Part shown: piece by piece, positions 54,310-64,000 of the stretch
Layout of the letters: each line of letters starts with the position of its first letter
How positions within the stretch are numbered: position 1 is the first letter of the stretch
Assembly (NCBI RefSeq): GCF_000211835.1
Contig: NZ_AEGR01000093.1
Span: 62,001 to 126,000 of the forward strand
Reading direction: 5' to 3'
Length of the DNA stretch: 64,000 bases
Source: Hylemonella gracilis ATCC 19624
GTDB lineage: Bacteria > Pseudomonadota > Gammaproteobacteria > Burkholderiales > Burkholderiaceae_C
Made by a program: the position numbers and the translations under genes
The notes under the pieces: generated by a model
Seen by the model: only the letters and a program-made list of their open reading frames with translations
What the model was told of the DNA's origin: nothing
The model's database searches: none

Positions 54310-55563
54310 ATGGCCGGCGCACTCGAAGGCCTCAAGGTCCTGGACCTGTCCCGCGTGCTCGCGGGGCCGTGGTGCACGCAGATGTTGGCGGACTTGGGCG
54401 CGGACGTGGTCAAGGTCGAGAAACCCGGTGAGGGGGATGACACGCGCCAGTGGGGCCCGCCTTTCGTTCGCGACGCGCGGGGCGAGCCTACGACGCAGTC
54501 GACTTATTTCCTCGCCTGCAACCGCAACAAGCGCTCCCTCACCCTCGACATCGCCACGCCCGAGGGCCAAGCCCTGGTCCGCCAGATGGCCGCGCGGAGC
54601 GATGTGCTGGTTGAAAATTTCAAGGTCGGGGGGTTGAGGAAATACGGCCTCGACTACGACAGCCTCAAGGCCATCAACCCGCGCCTGATCTACTGCTCCA
54701 TCACCGGCTTCGGCCAAGACGGGCCTTATGCGCAGCGCGCGGGCTATGACCTGATGATCCAGGCCATGAGCGGCATGATGAGCATCACCGGGCGGCCCGA
54801 TGGCGAGGCGGGTGGCGGACCGCTGCGCGTGGGGGTGGCGATCACAGATCTCTTCACCGGCCTCTACGCGGCCAATGCCATCCTCGCGGCCCTGAACGTG
54901 CGCGACAACGCGCACAGCGGCACGGGCCAGGGCCAGCACATTGACATGGCCCTGCTGGACGTGGGCATGGCCGTGCTGGCCAACCAGGCCACGGCCTACC
55001 TCAACACCGGCGAGATCCCCCAACGCCAGGGCAACAGCCACCCGAGCCTGGCGCCGTACCAGGACTTTCCGACGGCGGACGGCGCCATGCTGCTGGCCAT
55101 CGGCAACGACGGGCAGTTCCAACGCTTCTGTGTCGCGGCAGGCCAGCCTGACTGGGCGAACGACCCCCGTTACGCGAGCAACACCTTGCGCGTGCGGCAC
55201 CGCGAAGTCTTGATTCCGCTGTTGAGTGCGTTGACGCGCACGCGCCGTACCGCGGATTGGGTGGCACTGCTGGGTGACCAGGCTGTGCCCTGTGGGCCGA
55301 TCAACGACATCGGCGCGGCCTTCGCCGACGCGCAGGTGCAAGCGCGTGGCCTGCGCTTGAGCCAGCCTTGCAGCCCGGCCGCCCGCACGCAACTGCAGGT
55401 GGACGCCTTTCACACCGTGGCCAGCCCCTTGCGTCTGGCGGCCACGCCGCCGGTGCTGCGCCATGCGCCGCCCTTGCTGGGTGAACATACGGACCAGGTG
55501 CTGGCCGAGCTGGGGTTGGACCCCGCGCGCATCGCGGCCTTGCGGCAAGCGGGCGTGGTCTGA
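54310..55563 (+). CDS. CaiB/BaiF-family CoA-transferase (glutarate CoA-transferase candidate)
   Basis: The 417-residue class III CoA-transferase starts ALEGLKVLDLSRVLAGPWCTQMLADLGADVVKVEKPGEGDDTR. It carries the active-site Asp in GQHIDMALLDVG (about residue 214) and FQRFCVAAGQPDWANDPRY. Genes of this family next to gcdH are thought to load glutarate with CoA (GcdG/SUGCT type). That gives a two-step pathway here: glutarate to glutaryl-CoA to crotonyl-CoA. The ATG begins two bases after the gcdH stop. A GC-rich hairpin (55610-55631) without a T run follows, before the convergent exporter gene. Confidence 0.87.
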   Translation: MAGALEGLKVLDLSRVLAGPWCTQMLADLGADVVKVEKPGEGDDTRQWGPPFVRDARGEPTTQSTYFLACNRNKRSLTLDIATPEGQALVRQMAARSDVLVENFKVGGLRKYGLDYDSLKAINPRLIYCSITGFGQDGPYAQRAGYDLMIQAMSGMMSITGRPDGEAGGGPLRVGVAITDLFTGLYAANAILAALNVRDNAHSGTGQGQHIDMALLDVGMAVLANQATAYLNTGEIPQRQGNSHPSLAPYQDFPTADGAMLLAIGNDGQFQRFCVAAGQPDWANDPRYASNTLRVRHREVLIPLLSALTRTRRTADWVALLGDQAVPCGPINDIGAAFADAQVQARGLRLSQPCSPAARTQLQVDAFHTVASPLRLAATPPVLRHAPPLLGEHTDQVLAELGLDPARIAALRQAGVV

Positions 55564-55637
55564 GGCCCTCGCCCACACCTGCTCCTGGGTTCGCGGCAGG
55601 CGCAGGGCAGGGCGCTCTTTTTCGAGTGCCCGCGCCC

Positions 55638-56543
55638 TCAGGCCTTGCGGTTCACCAGCACGATGCCCAGCGTCACGCCCACCAGGGCCAGCGCCAGTTG
55701 AAGCGTCAGCGTTTCGCCCAGCAGGAGCACGCCCGCCAGCAGCGCGCACAGCGGCGTCAGGAAGGTGAAGGACGAGAGCTGGGTGGCTGGATAGTGCCGC
55801 AGCATCCACATCCAGACCAGGTAGCTCGCGAAGGCGCCCACACCGGCTTGCAAGGCCAGCGACGCCCAGGCCCAGGCTGGGTAATCGAACGACCAGGCTT
55901 CGCCCAGGGCCAGCGAGGCCAGCGGCGAGACCGCCGCACTCACGGCCAACTGATAGAACAGCGTCTTCTCCGCGCTGAGCGTCGCCATGCGGCTGCCGCG
56001 GATGACGAGGGTGGTCAGGCCCCAGAACAGGCCGGCGGCCAAGGCCAGTGCGTCGCCGCGCAACTGGTTCGGCGCGGGGTGCTGCGTGCCGTCGTGCAGG
56101 AAGCCTTCGCTGAATGCCAGCGCCACGGCCAGAAAGGCGATGCCCAGTCCCAGCCACTGCAGGCCACGCAGGCGCTCAGCGTGCACGAAACGCGGCAGCA
56201 GCAAGGCCACCACGAAAGGCGCGCTGTAGAGGAACACCGTCAGGCGCGAAGCGTGCGTGTCGCGCAGGCCCAGGTAGATGCAGATGAACTCCGCCGCGAA
56301 CAGCAAGCCCGCGAGCAAGCCGACGCCCAAGGTGCCGTCACGTGTGAACAAGGCCACGCCACGCCAGCGGCTCCACAGCAGCAACAAAGTCGTGGCGGCA
56401 GCGAAACGCAGCGTGGCCTGCCACAGCGGCGGGATGGTGCCCACGGTGGCTTTGATCAGGATTTGTTGCAGACCCCAGAACGCGCAGCAGACGATCAGCA
56501 GGGCGATGGCGGGGGTGTCGAGGTGGGATTTGCGTTGCGTCAT
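55638..56543 (-). CDS. EamA/DMT-superfamily transporter
   Basis: The 301-residue membrane protein has ten predicted helices in two EamA repeats, beginning TPAIALLIVCCAFWGLQQILIKATVGTIPPLWQATLR. An internal repeat begins ALAAGLFWGLTTLVIRGSRM. It should export metabolites or amino acids across the inner membrane, and the direction and substrate are unknown. The start at 56543 (MTQRKSHLD) is used. The frame stays open a further 98 codons upstream with no similarity to exporters. It converges on the CoA-transferase gene. Confidence 0.88.
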   Translation of the reverse strand: MTQRKSHLDTPAIALLIVCCAFWGLQQILIKATVGTIPPLWQATLRFAAATTLLLLWSRWRGVALFTRDGTLGVGLLAGLLFAAEFICIYLGLRDTHASRLTVFLYSAPFVVALLLPRFVHAERLRGLQWLGLGIAFLAVALAFSEGFLHDGTQHPAPNQLRGDALALAAGLFWGLTTLVIRGSRMATLSAEKTLFYQLAVSAAVSPLASLALGEAWSFDYPAWAWASLALQAGVGAFASYLVWMWMLRHYPATQLSSFTFLTPLCALLAGVLLLGETLTLQLALALVGVTLGIVLVNRKA

Positions 56544-56699
56544 GTCGACGCCGATTGTCACCCTGCCGTTGAACCGGCCCCGAAGGGTGCTTGGGCTTGG
56601 CGTGCTTGACCCCGCTGAAAAGACCTGTCCCCGATGGCCTGCGCTCGGCTGGGTAAATAGGCGGACGGCTGCTGCGGCGACGGGTTCTAGAATCCCGCC

Positions 56700-57725
56700 A
56701 TGGGCTTTTGGAACAGGACAGCTGCGGGCCACCCTGCCGCATTTTTTGTATGGACCGCAGTGATGTTGGGCGCCTGGGCTTCGATCCCAGGCGGCGCGGG
56801 TGCGCAGTCCGCGGACTCGCCGCAAACGCCGGCGCAACCCACGGCAGCGCAGGCATCAGCAGCGCCACCGGCAACCGCATCGTCCTACGCCAGCTTGGTG
56901 GAGCGCGACCTGCCGCCTCCGCTGGAACAGCGCAAGGGCAAGGTCTGTGACGAATTCTGGACCCGCCTGCCCAATGTGACCTGGGCGCTGTGCGAAGCTG
57001 CCCGCTTGGAACCGGGCGAAGGGCGCAGCGTGCGTGGTCGGCCGATCTATGTGCGTGACGTTGCGCCCGCGGCGGAACAGCGCCTGCGGGTGCTGGTCAT
57101 CGGAGGCATCCATGGGGACGAGTTGTCCTCGGCCTCCGTGCCTCTGCATTGGATTCAGTTTGCGCAGACGGAGCCGGAGCAAGGCATCCTCTGGCGCTTC
57201 ATCCCGGCGCTGAATCCGGACGGTTTGTTTGACCGGCCCTCACGTCGCGTCAATGCCAACGGCGTGGATCTGAACCGCAACTTTCCCACCCCGAATTGGG
57301 AACACGACGCCACCCATTACTGGACGGTACGCACCCGCAAGGACCCGCGCCGTTATCCCGGGGTCGAGCCCTTGAGCGAGCCGGAATCGCGGTATCTGTT
57401 CGAGGAAATGCAGCGTTTCCGGCCCCACTTGATCGTGAGCATTCACGCGCCGTATGGCGTGCTGGACTTCGACGGCCCGCAGGAGCCACCGCGCAAGCTG
57501 GGCCGCCTGAGCCTGAACCAGCTCGGTGTGTTTCCCGGTTCCTTGGGCCACTACGCGGGCGTGCACAAGGGCATGCCCGTGGTGACGGTGGAGCTGGTGA
57601 GCGCCGAGCTGACACCCCGCAACGTGGAAATCCGCCGCATGTGGGACGACCTGCAGCAGTGGATGGGCATCACCTTGGCGCAGGTCGAAGCGGGTGAGGC
57701 GGTGCAGCCCCGCTTGCGTCGCTAA
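56700..57725 (+). CDS. M14-family zinc carboxypeptidase (MpaA-like)
   Basis: The 341-residue exported peptidase has an N-terminal hydrophobic signal (about 11-36). Zinc ligands are His138 and Glu141 in GGIHGDEL and His249 in SIHAPYG. Substrate-site segments are ALNPDGLFDRPS and NGVDLNRNFP, and the catalytic Glu is about 298 in VTVELVS. It resembles MpaA-type enzymes that trim muropeptides, so cell-wall recycling in the periplasm is plausible but not proven. A long Ala/Pro/Gln linker follows the signal peptide. It is divergent from the DMT gene, with 156 bases between them. Confidence 0.85.
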   Translation: MGFWNRTAAGHPAAFFVWTAVMLGAWASIPGGAGAQSADSPQTPAQPTAAQASAAPPATASSYASLVERDLPPPLEQRKGKVCDEFWTRLPNVTWALCEAARLEPGEGRSVRGRPIYVRDVAPAAEQRLRVLVIGGIHGDELSSASVPLHWIQFAQTEPEQGILWRFIPALNPDGLFDRPSRRVNANGVDLNRNFPTPNWEHDATHYWTVRTRKDPRRYPGVEPLSEPESRYLFEEMQRFRPHLIVSIHAPYGVLDFDGPQEPPRKLGRLSLNQLGVFPGSLGHYAGVHKGMPVVTVELVSAELTPRNVEIRRMWDDLQQWMGITLAQVEAGEAVQPRLRR

Positions 57726-57768
57726 GGAGGGGGCTTGGCGGGGTGCCCGCCGCGCCTTTCACTCGGCC

Positions 57769-58191
57769 TCAGCGCACGATCAGCACGGGCACCGCGCAGT
57801 GGGCCAGCACCTTGGTGGCGACCGAGCCAAGGATCAAGTTGCCCAGCGTGCCGTGACCATGTGAGCCCATGACCAGCAAATCGAATTTGCCGCTGGTGGC
57901 CAGCTTGGCGATCAGCTCGCCAGCATTCCCAACTTTCCAGTCCGTCTTGGGCGTGATACCTTGCTGCGCGAGGAACTTGCTGACCGGCTTGAGCACTTTC
58001 TCGGACTCTTCCGCGTAGTACTTCTCCACAATCTCCTTGCCCAGGGCGGCCCTGGCCCGCGGCGGTATCGGCGCTTGCACCGTGAACAGCACGTACTGGT
58101 GGTCGGTGCCCAGCAGGGTGTCGTTCGCGGCCAGGTAGGCCAGCATCTTCTTGGTGTACTCGCTGCCATCAACGGCCAAGAGAATCTTCAT
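57769..58191 (-). CDS. Universal stress protein, UspA family
   Basis: The 140-residue protein starts MKILLAVDGSEYTKKMLAYL. It carries the ATP-binding signature GSHGHGTLGNLILGSV near its end (G-x2-G-x9-GS), so it is probably of the nucleotide-binding UspA type. Function is general stress response, with no specific partner nearby. The start at 58191 matches the family. The 74 upstream codons of open frame lie in the region facing the LysR gene and are not similar. Confidence 0.92.
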   Translation of the reverse strand: MKILLAVDGSEYTKKMLAYLAANDTLLGTDHQYVLFTVQAPIPPRARAALGKEIVEKYYAEESEKVLKPVSKFLAQQGITPKTDWKVGNAGELIAKLATSGKFDLLVMGSHGHGTLGNLILGSVATKVLAHCAVPVLIVR

Positions 58192-58343
58192 GGAGGGTTT
58201 CCTTTCGTGCAGTTGTCGCCAATGCGGACCGAGGTCCCCTGGCGCGTGGGCCGGCGCGAGTGGCCGGGTCGAGTGTCTCCAAGCCAAGAATATCAGCCAG
58301 GCTTCAGATGGCGACCAAGTTTTGCGAGGCTTTTTGCGCTGCG

Positions 58344-59321
58344 TCAAGAAAGCGAGGGGGAGGGCGCGGCGACGCCCTGGGGCGGCAAGCGCGTCATCAC
58401 GCCACGCAGCCACGTGTGGGCCGGATGGTGGCGCAGCCGCCGGTGCCAGAGCGCGTCCACATGGATGGCGGGAACGGCGAAGGGCAGCTCGCGCAGCACC
58501 AGATGGTCCGCGATGCCCGTGGCGTTCACGAAGTGCTGAGGCAGGACGGTCAGCAGGTTGGAGCCGGCCACCACGCGCCCCGCGGTGAAGAACTGGTTGA
58601 CGGTGAGCACGATGTTGCGACGCAGTCCCAATCCCTGCAGCGCCTCATCAATGAAGCCCCAAGGCCGCCCCGAGAACGTCACAAGCAGGTGGCGTGCCGC
58701 GCAATAGCGTTCGAGCGTCAATTCCTGCTCGGCGAGCGGGTGACCGCGCCGCATGACGCAGACATACCGGCTCAAGTACAGGCGCTGGTGCTCGTAAGGC
58801 ACGGTTTCACCGGCCTGCGCCTGCGCCGTTAAGCCAGCCATCACCGCCGGGAAGTACCCCACGGCCAGATCGGCCCCCTCTTCGTCCAACAGGCGGCGCG
58901 GGTCCCGCGTGGTCAGCGGCACCACGCGGATGGAGACGCCCGGCGCTTCCTGATCCAGCACCTGAACCAGCCCCGGAATCAGCTCGGCCGCCGTGGCATC
59001 GGCCATGGCCAGCACGAACGTCGTCGTGGCCTCGCCGGGAGCAAAGTGTCCTGGCACCAGGGTTTCCTGCAACTGCCGCAGCGCCTGCTGCACTGCCGGC
59101 CACAAAGCCATCGCGCGGGGCGTGGGCTCCAGACCCTGGCCGTTGCGGCGCAGCAGTTCGTCACCCAGTGCCTCACGCAGGCGGCGCAATGCGTTGCTGA
59201 CCGCCGGCTGAGTGAGCGCAAGCTTTGAGGCGGCTTTTGTCAAGCTGCGCTCGGTCATGACCTCGTTGAAAACCCGCAGGAGGTTGAGATCGAGCGTGCG
59301 GAAGTTGAGTTGCTCTGGCAT
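58344..59321 (-). CDS. LysR-family transcriptional regulator
   Basis: The 325-residue regulator has an N-terminal HTH (FRTLDLNLLRVFNEVMTERSLTKAASKLALTQPAVSNALRRLREALGD) and an effector domain. The HTH and the PTPRAMALWPAVQQALRQ linker resemble the NodD/NahR/LinR subgroup that senses aromatic or small-acid inducers. It diverges from the orphan membrane protein at 59458 across 136 AT-rich bases and may control it. The start at 59321 (MPEQLNFRTLD) is used. Confidence 0.88.
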   Translation of the reverse strand: MPEQLNFRTLDLNLLRVFNEVMTERSLTKAASKLALTQPAVSNALRRLREALGDELLRRNGQGLEPTPRAMALWPAVQQALRQLQETLVPGHFAPGEATTTFVLAMADATAAELIPGLVQVLDQEAPGVSIRVVPLTTRDPRRLLDEEGADLAVGYFPAVMAGLTAQAQAGETVPYEHQRLYLSRYVCVMRRGHPLAEQELTLERYCAARHLLVTFSGRPWGFIDEALQGLGLRRNIVLTVNQFFTAGRVVAGSNLLTVLPQHFVNATGIADHLVLRELPFAVPAIHVDALWHRRLRHHPAHTWLRGVMTRLPPQGVAAPSPSLS

Positions 59322-59457
59322 GGAACGGATAGCCTCACAATACATCACCAATATGAATACCAAATATCAACAATATAAAGTTGAACGGCATCAGAGAAAA
59401 CCCTAGTATTGCAACCAATCCAATCGACACATCACAGCAACTTCCTAGGGAATCACC

Positions 59458-60117
59458 ATGACAACCAACAGCTTCATTCATCTGGACTATCCCCGCAGCC
59501 ATCCGGGTGCGGAGCGCCTTGAGCGCACGGTCGAGGCCGCCGGCCACCTGGCGACTCGTCTGCGCAAGAATCTGAGTGCATCGCGCGGTCTCGCCGTCGT
59601 CCTGCTGGCGGCCATGGTGGCCACCCTGCTCGTGGTGACCGACCAGCTCGTGGACACCTGGGCCGATGGACACCTCATGGCGGTATGGGTGTTGACCTGG
59701 GTGGTCGGCTTTTCGGCCGTCGCCCTGCTGGCACCCACGGCGCGCAGCCTCGCGGGTCGCCTGACTCGGGGCCTGGACAACTGGTCTCGCACGGTGGCGT
59801 ACCGCCGTGCCGATGAGCGCCTGTGGGCCCTGGCGCGCAAGGATCCGCGCGTCATGGCCGACATCCGCGCCGCGGTGCTGCGCGAGGAAGTCGCCTTGGA
59901 AGCGAACAAGAGCCCGGCGACCCTGAAGAGTGCCCTGGGTGAAACTGGTTTTGGCGGTGGACAGGGTCCGGAACTGGGTCAGGGCACCGGCAAGAACAAC
60001 GCCGCCCTGGACATCAACGCTGCGGAGTTCGTCTCGGCCTTGGCAGCTGCCCGTGGTCTGCGTCCGGAAGTCGCGGCCCGTCTGTCCCGCATGAGCCGCC
60101 GCATCTGGAACGAATGA
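59458..60117 (+). CDS. Orphan membrane protein divergent from a LysR regulator
   Basis: I do not recognise this 219-residue protein. It has two transmembrane helices (about 42-62 and 73-92). A charged amphipathic region follows with RADERLWALARKDPRVMADIRAAVLREE (about 117-145), then a Gly-rich linker and a helical C-terminus ending MSRRIWNE. The segment VMADIRAA resembles regions in several uncharacterised Burkholderiales proteins, but I cannot name a family. AGGGA precedes the ATG and a strong terminator follows, so it is a single-gene unit. Divergence from LysR suggests it is a target. Confidence 0.75.
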   Translation: MTTNSFIHLDYPRSHPGAERLERTVEAAGHLATRLRKNLSASRGLAVVLLAAMVATLLVVTDQLVDTWADGHLMAVWVLTWVVGFSAVALLAPTARSLAGRLTRGLDNWSRTVAYRRADERLWALARKDPRVMADIRAAVLREEVALEANKSPATLKSALGETGFGGGQGPELGQGTGKNNAALDINAAEFVSALAAARGLRPEVAARLSRMSRRIWNE

Positions 60118-60439
60118 TCCTTCCGGCGGGTTCGTGCGCCAGATGACCTGACCTCGAAGCCCCTGGGGTATGTGCCAAAAAGGGGCAGGCGGTCTGGACG
60201 CCCGTCAGTCCCCCCTCAAGCCACCGCTTCGCGGTGGCTTTTTGTTTTTTACGCTTGTTTACTAGACCGCGCAGCCTTCTCTGCGTGAGAATAAGGGCGT
60301 CGTTGGATCAGGGGTCGATTTGTCAAGGGCTTGCCCCCCCGGCGCCAAAATAGCAAATCCACGAATCCGGCGGGTGAGCCCAGCCATCGAAAGTCTCAAC
60401 AGCGTGTCTTCTTCGTCCAAGCGCACCATTTTTTCCGAG
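60118..60439. other. Gene-free stretch between two orphan membrane-protein genes
   Basis: Apart from the terminator at 60218-60250 I see no gene, tRNA or strong promoter. A frame continuous with the next gene is open from 60320. Its extra 40 residues are Ser/Arg-rich and not obviously protein-like. Confidence 0.5.
60218..60250 (+). terminator. Strong rho-independent terminator after the orphan membrane protein
   Basis: AAGCCACCGC (60218-60227) and GCGGTGGCTT (60231-60240) form a perfect ten-base-pair stem with a TTC loop. TTTGTTTTTT follows. Confidence 0.92.
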
Positions 60440-61072
60440 ATGACGCCTAGCATCGTCATCACAGACCCCATCCCGCTCTGGAAAGCCTGGGCGCGGTCTT
60501 TTTTCAAGCTGTGCTTCGTCGCGGTGTTGTGCACCATCAGTTTCTATGCCGGGCGTTATTACCAGCCTGGGCTGTCGGGCGGTGGTGATCTCGCGTATTC
60601 CACCCAATTGGAGGTGGATGGCGTGCCGCAAGCCGTTGCCGTCCCTGACAGACCCGCTGTCTCTGCGGCCTCTCCCGCACCGCAGCCGCGCGAGGCCGAT
60701 GGCACGCAACCTCTGGCCGACGTGTTGGCTTCGCATTCACTGGAAGGGCTACAGGTTCAAACCCTGCAAGTCGCGCGCAACGGGGCAGTTCCGGGACAAC
60801 TGAATTACACCTTTGAGCTGGTCAACAACGGGCGCCTGTTCGAGGGCCGCTTTGAGTTCCTCGTGCTGGGGCTCAAGGACGGCCGGCCTGAACAGCAGGT
60901 CATTACTTCCGAAAGTGCCTCCGACCCCAACTACCGCCTGCGCGTGGCGCGCTACATCAAGATGGATGGCAAGCTGATCCTGCCTGCCGGTCTGCAGCCA
61001 CAGGCCGTGGTGCTGAGCTTGCACGAAACTGCCGGTGTTCGGGCCAGCCGAGGGATGGAGCTGCCACGCTGA
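60440..61072 (+). CDS. Inner-membrane-anchored protein of unknown function
   Basis: This 210-residue protein has one membrane helix near the N-terminus (FFKLCFVAVLCTISFYAG, about 21-38), so a periplasmic C-terminal domain is likely. The linker is Pro/Ala/Ser-rich. The soluble part, about 95-205, contains the strand-rich stretch LNYTFELVNNGRLFEGRFEFLVLG. The family name is uncertain. The ATG at 60440 (MTPSIVITDPIPLW) is used. An ATG at 60320 would add 40 residues of poor composition. It converges on the 43-residue membrane protein, with a shared terminator between. Confidence 0.72.
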   Translation: MTPSIVITDPIPLWKAWARSFFKLCFVAVLCTISFYAGRYYQPGLSGGGDLAYSTQLEVDGVPQAVAVPDRPAVSAASPAPQPREADGTQPLADVLASHSLEGLQVQTLQVARNGAVPGQLNYTFELVNNGRLFEGRFEFLVLGLKDGRPEQQVITSESASDPNYRLRVARYIKMDGKLILPAGLQPQAVVLSLHETAGVRASRGMELPR

Positions 61073-61131
61073 TGCCCGTTGTCGCCCGGTCGGGTGTTTT
61101 CACCTCTGACCGGCAAGCCGAAATGAAATGA

Positions 61132-61156
61132 AAAGGGGACCTGAAAGGTCCCCTTT
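61132..61156. terminator. Bidirectional terminator between the 60440 gene and the 43-residue gene
   Basis: AAAGGGGACC (61132-61141) pairs with GGTCCCCTTT (61147-61156) around a five-base loop. T-rich sequence follows on the minus strand. On the plus strand only TTT precedes GTCAT, so the minus-strand direction is the better terminator. Confidence 0.75.
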
Positions 61157-61176
61157 GTCATGCTGCGGCGTTAGCT

Positions 61177-61308
61177 TCAGGCCATGAACACGGCGATGAA
61201 GGCCAGCAGGAAAATCAACAAGCCGCCCAGAACGGGAATGACCACCGGTGCGGTGTGCGCGATCTGTTCGATCGGATCGTGGGTGGCGGGGGACTGATGC
61301 TCGGACAT
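61177..61308 (-). CDS. 43-residue single-helix membrane protein
   Basis: Reading the minus strand from 61308 gives MSEHQSPATHDPIEQIAHT followed by a strongly hydrophobic helix of about 22 residues with two glycines, ending AVFMA. A good ribosome-binding site (GAGGA with five to seven bases of spacing) precedes the ATG. A bidirectional terminator follows the stop. The protein is too small for family assignment. Its gene structure (ribosome site, clean helix, terminator) argues that it is real. It may be a small membrane-associated regulator or a component of a larger complex. Confidence 0.75.
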   Translation of the reverse strand: MSEHQSPATHDPIEQIAHTAPVVIPVLGGLLIFLLAFIAVFMA

Positions 61309-61447
61309 GGGTTTCCTCGTGATCGACTCGTAGGGACGCGAAACATTCTAACCGAGCACAAAAGGGCTGCCAGTCCGCATGAACCCGCAAGCCCCGCAGG
61401 TGTGCGGATCCGTGTCGGCGCAACAACCGCAGCGTTTTGGACCCGTT

Positions 61448-61681
61448 TCAGCCCTTGTCCGCGCTGGACCGCGTCCTGTGCGTGACCATGCGCACATGCA
61501 AGCGCGTGACGATCTGGCTTGCCGTCCGAGGGAAAAGACCCGGCAGCAGGGCGTGCAGGGCCGCGCAGACGGCCGCGAGCAGCAAGGGCCCCGCGAACGA
61601 CAGCGCGGTGCTCAGGTGTTGCAGATAACTTTCGCCGACGCTGGCGGGATGCTCTGTGAAAAAGCGGTGGAGGGATTTCAT
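61448..61681 (-). CDS. DUF6356-like small membrane protein
   Basis: The 77-residue protein begins MKSLHRFFTEHPASVGESYLQHL. One hydrophobic helix of about 20 residues follows (LSFAGPLLLAAVCAALHALLPGLF), then a short basic tail with RLHVRMVTHRTR. The FTEHPASVGESY segment and layout fit the DUF6356 family as I recall it. Function unknown. It is on the same strand as recQ, whose stop lies 120 bases upstream in the direction of transcription. Confidence 0.75.
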   Translation of the reverse strand: MKSLHRFFTEHPASVGESYLQHLSTALSFAGPLLLAAVCAALHALLPGLFPRTASQIVTRLHVRMVTHRTRSSADKG

Positions 61682-61801
61682 CGGCCTTAAGCTTAGACGC
61701 GGGGCCGGGAAACTGGATTGCGATTTTTTCGTGCCGGTCGAATGGATCGCGATTCGATTGCCTGTTTTTCCTATTTTTTGGAAAATTTCCCCGGTCGCTT
61801 T

Positions 61802-63673
<1,872 letters not shown>

Positions 63674-63729
63674 GAAGGGGGTCCGGGGCTGTGGCCCGAT
63701 TGTCGCCTGCCCGCCAATGACCGCCTCCC

Positions 63730-63735
63730 TACAAT
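63730..63735 (+). promoter_or_regulatory. Candidate -10 element of metH
   Basis: TACAAT matches the sigma70 -10 hexamer at five of six positions and lies seven bases before the metH ATG at 63743. No good -35 is at the standard distance. If used, the transcript would start at about 63742, leaving one base or none as leader. Confidence 0.35.
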
Positions 63736-63742
63736 GTGGCCC

Positions 63743-64000
63743 ATGAAACCGCTCGCCTACACCCGCGCCCGTGAACTGCCAGGCACGCTCCAACAACGCA
63801 TCGCCATCCTCGATGGCGCCATGGGGACGATGATCCAGCGTTTCAAGCTGAGCGAAATGCAGTACCGCGGCGAGGGCGGCCCCGCCGAGGCGCTGGCGCG
63901 CTTTCGCGACTTTCCGCGGGACCTCAAGGGCAACAACGAGCTGCTGTCGCTCACCCGGCCGGACGTGATCTCCGCCATCCACGAGAAATACCTGGCGGCG
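63743..64000 (+). CDS. metH: Methionine synthase MetH, N-terminal part (runs off the window)
   Basis: MetH transfers a methyl group from methyltetrahydrofolate through cobalamin to homocysteine. Only the first 86 codons are visible, all in one open frame from ATG 63743. They contain [15 protein letters not shown], the start of the homocysteine-binding barrel, and the family-typical [20 protein letters not shown]. In several Burkholderiales MetH is split into two proteins, and this window cannot show which form is present. It is divergent from recQ, with about 70 bases between them. The 3' part is missing. Confidence 0.9.
   Translation, partial: MKPLAYTRARELPGTLQQRIAILDGAMGTMIQRFKLSEMQYRGEGGPAEALARFRDFPRDLKGNNELLSLTRPDVISAIHEKYLAA

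Noticed and set aside
55610-55631. GC-rich hairpin between CoA-transferase and DMT genes as a terminator
   Set aside because: The stem is plausible (GGGCGCTC with GAGTGCCC and a G-T wobble), but no T run follows on either strand, so I did not list it as a terminator.

Overview
The window looks like a chromosomal origin region from a high-GC betaproteobacterium, most likely Burkholderiales and probably Comamonadaceae. Evidence: the order mnmE-yidC-yidD-rnpA-rpmH | dnaA-dnaN-gyrB, the nearby mnmG-rsmG-LysE-parA-hydrolase-parB block, an NnrU-family gene, and strongly GC-biased third codon positions. I cannot name the genus from sequence alone. No rRNA, tRNA, CRISPR array, insertion sequence or prophage gene was seen.

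Layout. 1-4735: apt (+), then the minus-strand translation and membrane-insertion block mnmE, yidC, yidD, rnpA, rpmH. 4736-6630: candidate origin sequences on both sides of dnaA. 6631-11764: dnaN, gyrB and a nucleobase permease ending in a strong terminator. 11817-15672: two diguanylate cyclase-type proteins, an NnrU-like membrane protein and a Spy/CpxP-like periplasmic protein. 15785-19135: a copper-homeostasis unit. copZ-cueR-DUF2892 and copA diverge from two CueR-type operators that are perfect mirror copies of each other. 19132-20029: a YkgJ-type cysteine-cluster protein and an FMN reductase. 20167-26168: the chromosome-partition locus, with mnmG, rsmG, parA, parB and four parS-like palindromes, three of them inside coding sequence. 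26194-36972: a membrane methyltransferase followed by a signalling block (stand-alone receiver, hybrid histidine kinase, PAS chemoreceptor, PAS-GGDEF-EAL protein).

37219-37425 is an orphan 68-residue gene framed by hairpins. 37611-39050 is an FAD-linked D-lactate/glycolate-type dehydrogenase. 39189-46262 holds an OmpR/EnvZ-type two-component system divergent from a compact five-gene envelope operon: DUF2141 protein, LolD/MacB-like ATPase, FtsX-like permease, LolA-like periplasmic protein and a predicted outer-membrane protein. Between the two units lies an array of four TGTATC half-sites that could be the regulator's operator. I regard this as the best candidate in the window for a little-described system.

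46387-64000: PduO-type cobalamin adenosyltransferase, MATE exporter, thioesterase, slyX, a second chemoreceptor with a CheR-tether-like C-terminus, a glutaryl-CoA dehydrogenase/CoA-transferase operon with a divergent LysR regulator, a DMT exporter, an M14 peptidase, a universal stress protein, another LysR regulator with a divergent orphan membrane protein, several small membrane proteins including a 43-residue one, recQ, and the 5' end of metH, which runs off the window.

Start codons were chosen by family alignment from memory, by Shine-Dalgarno sequences where visible, and by gene packing. Uncertain starts are flagged. All functional statements are family-level inferences from sequence motifs. 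No database search was run.
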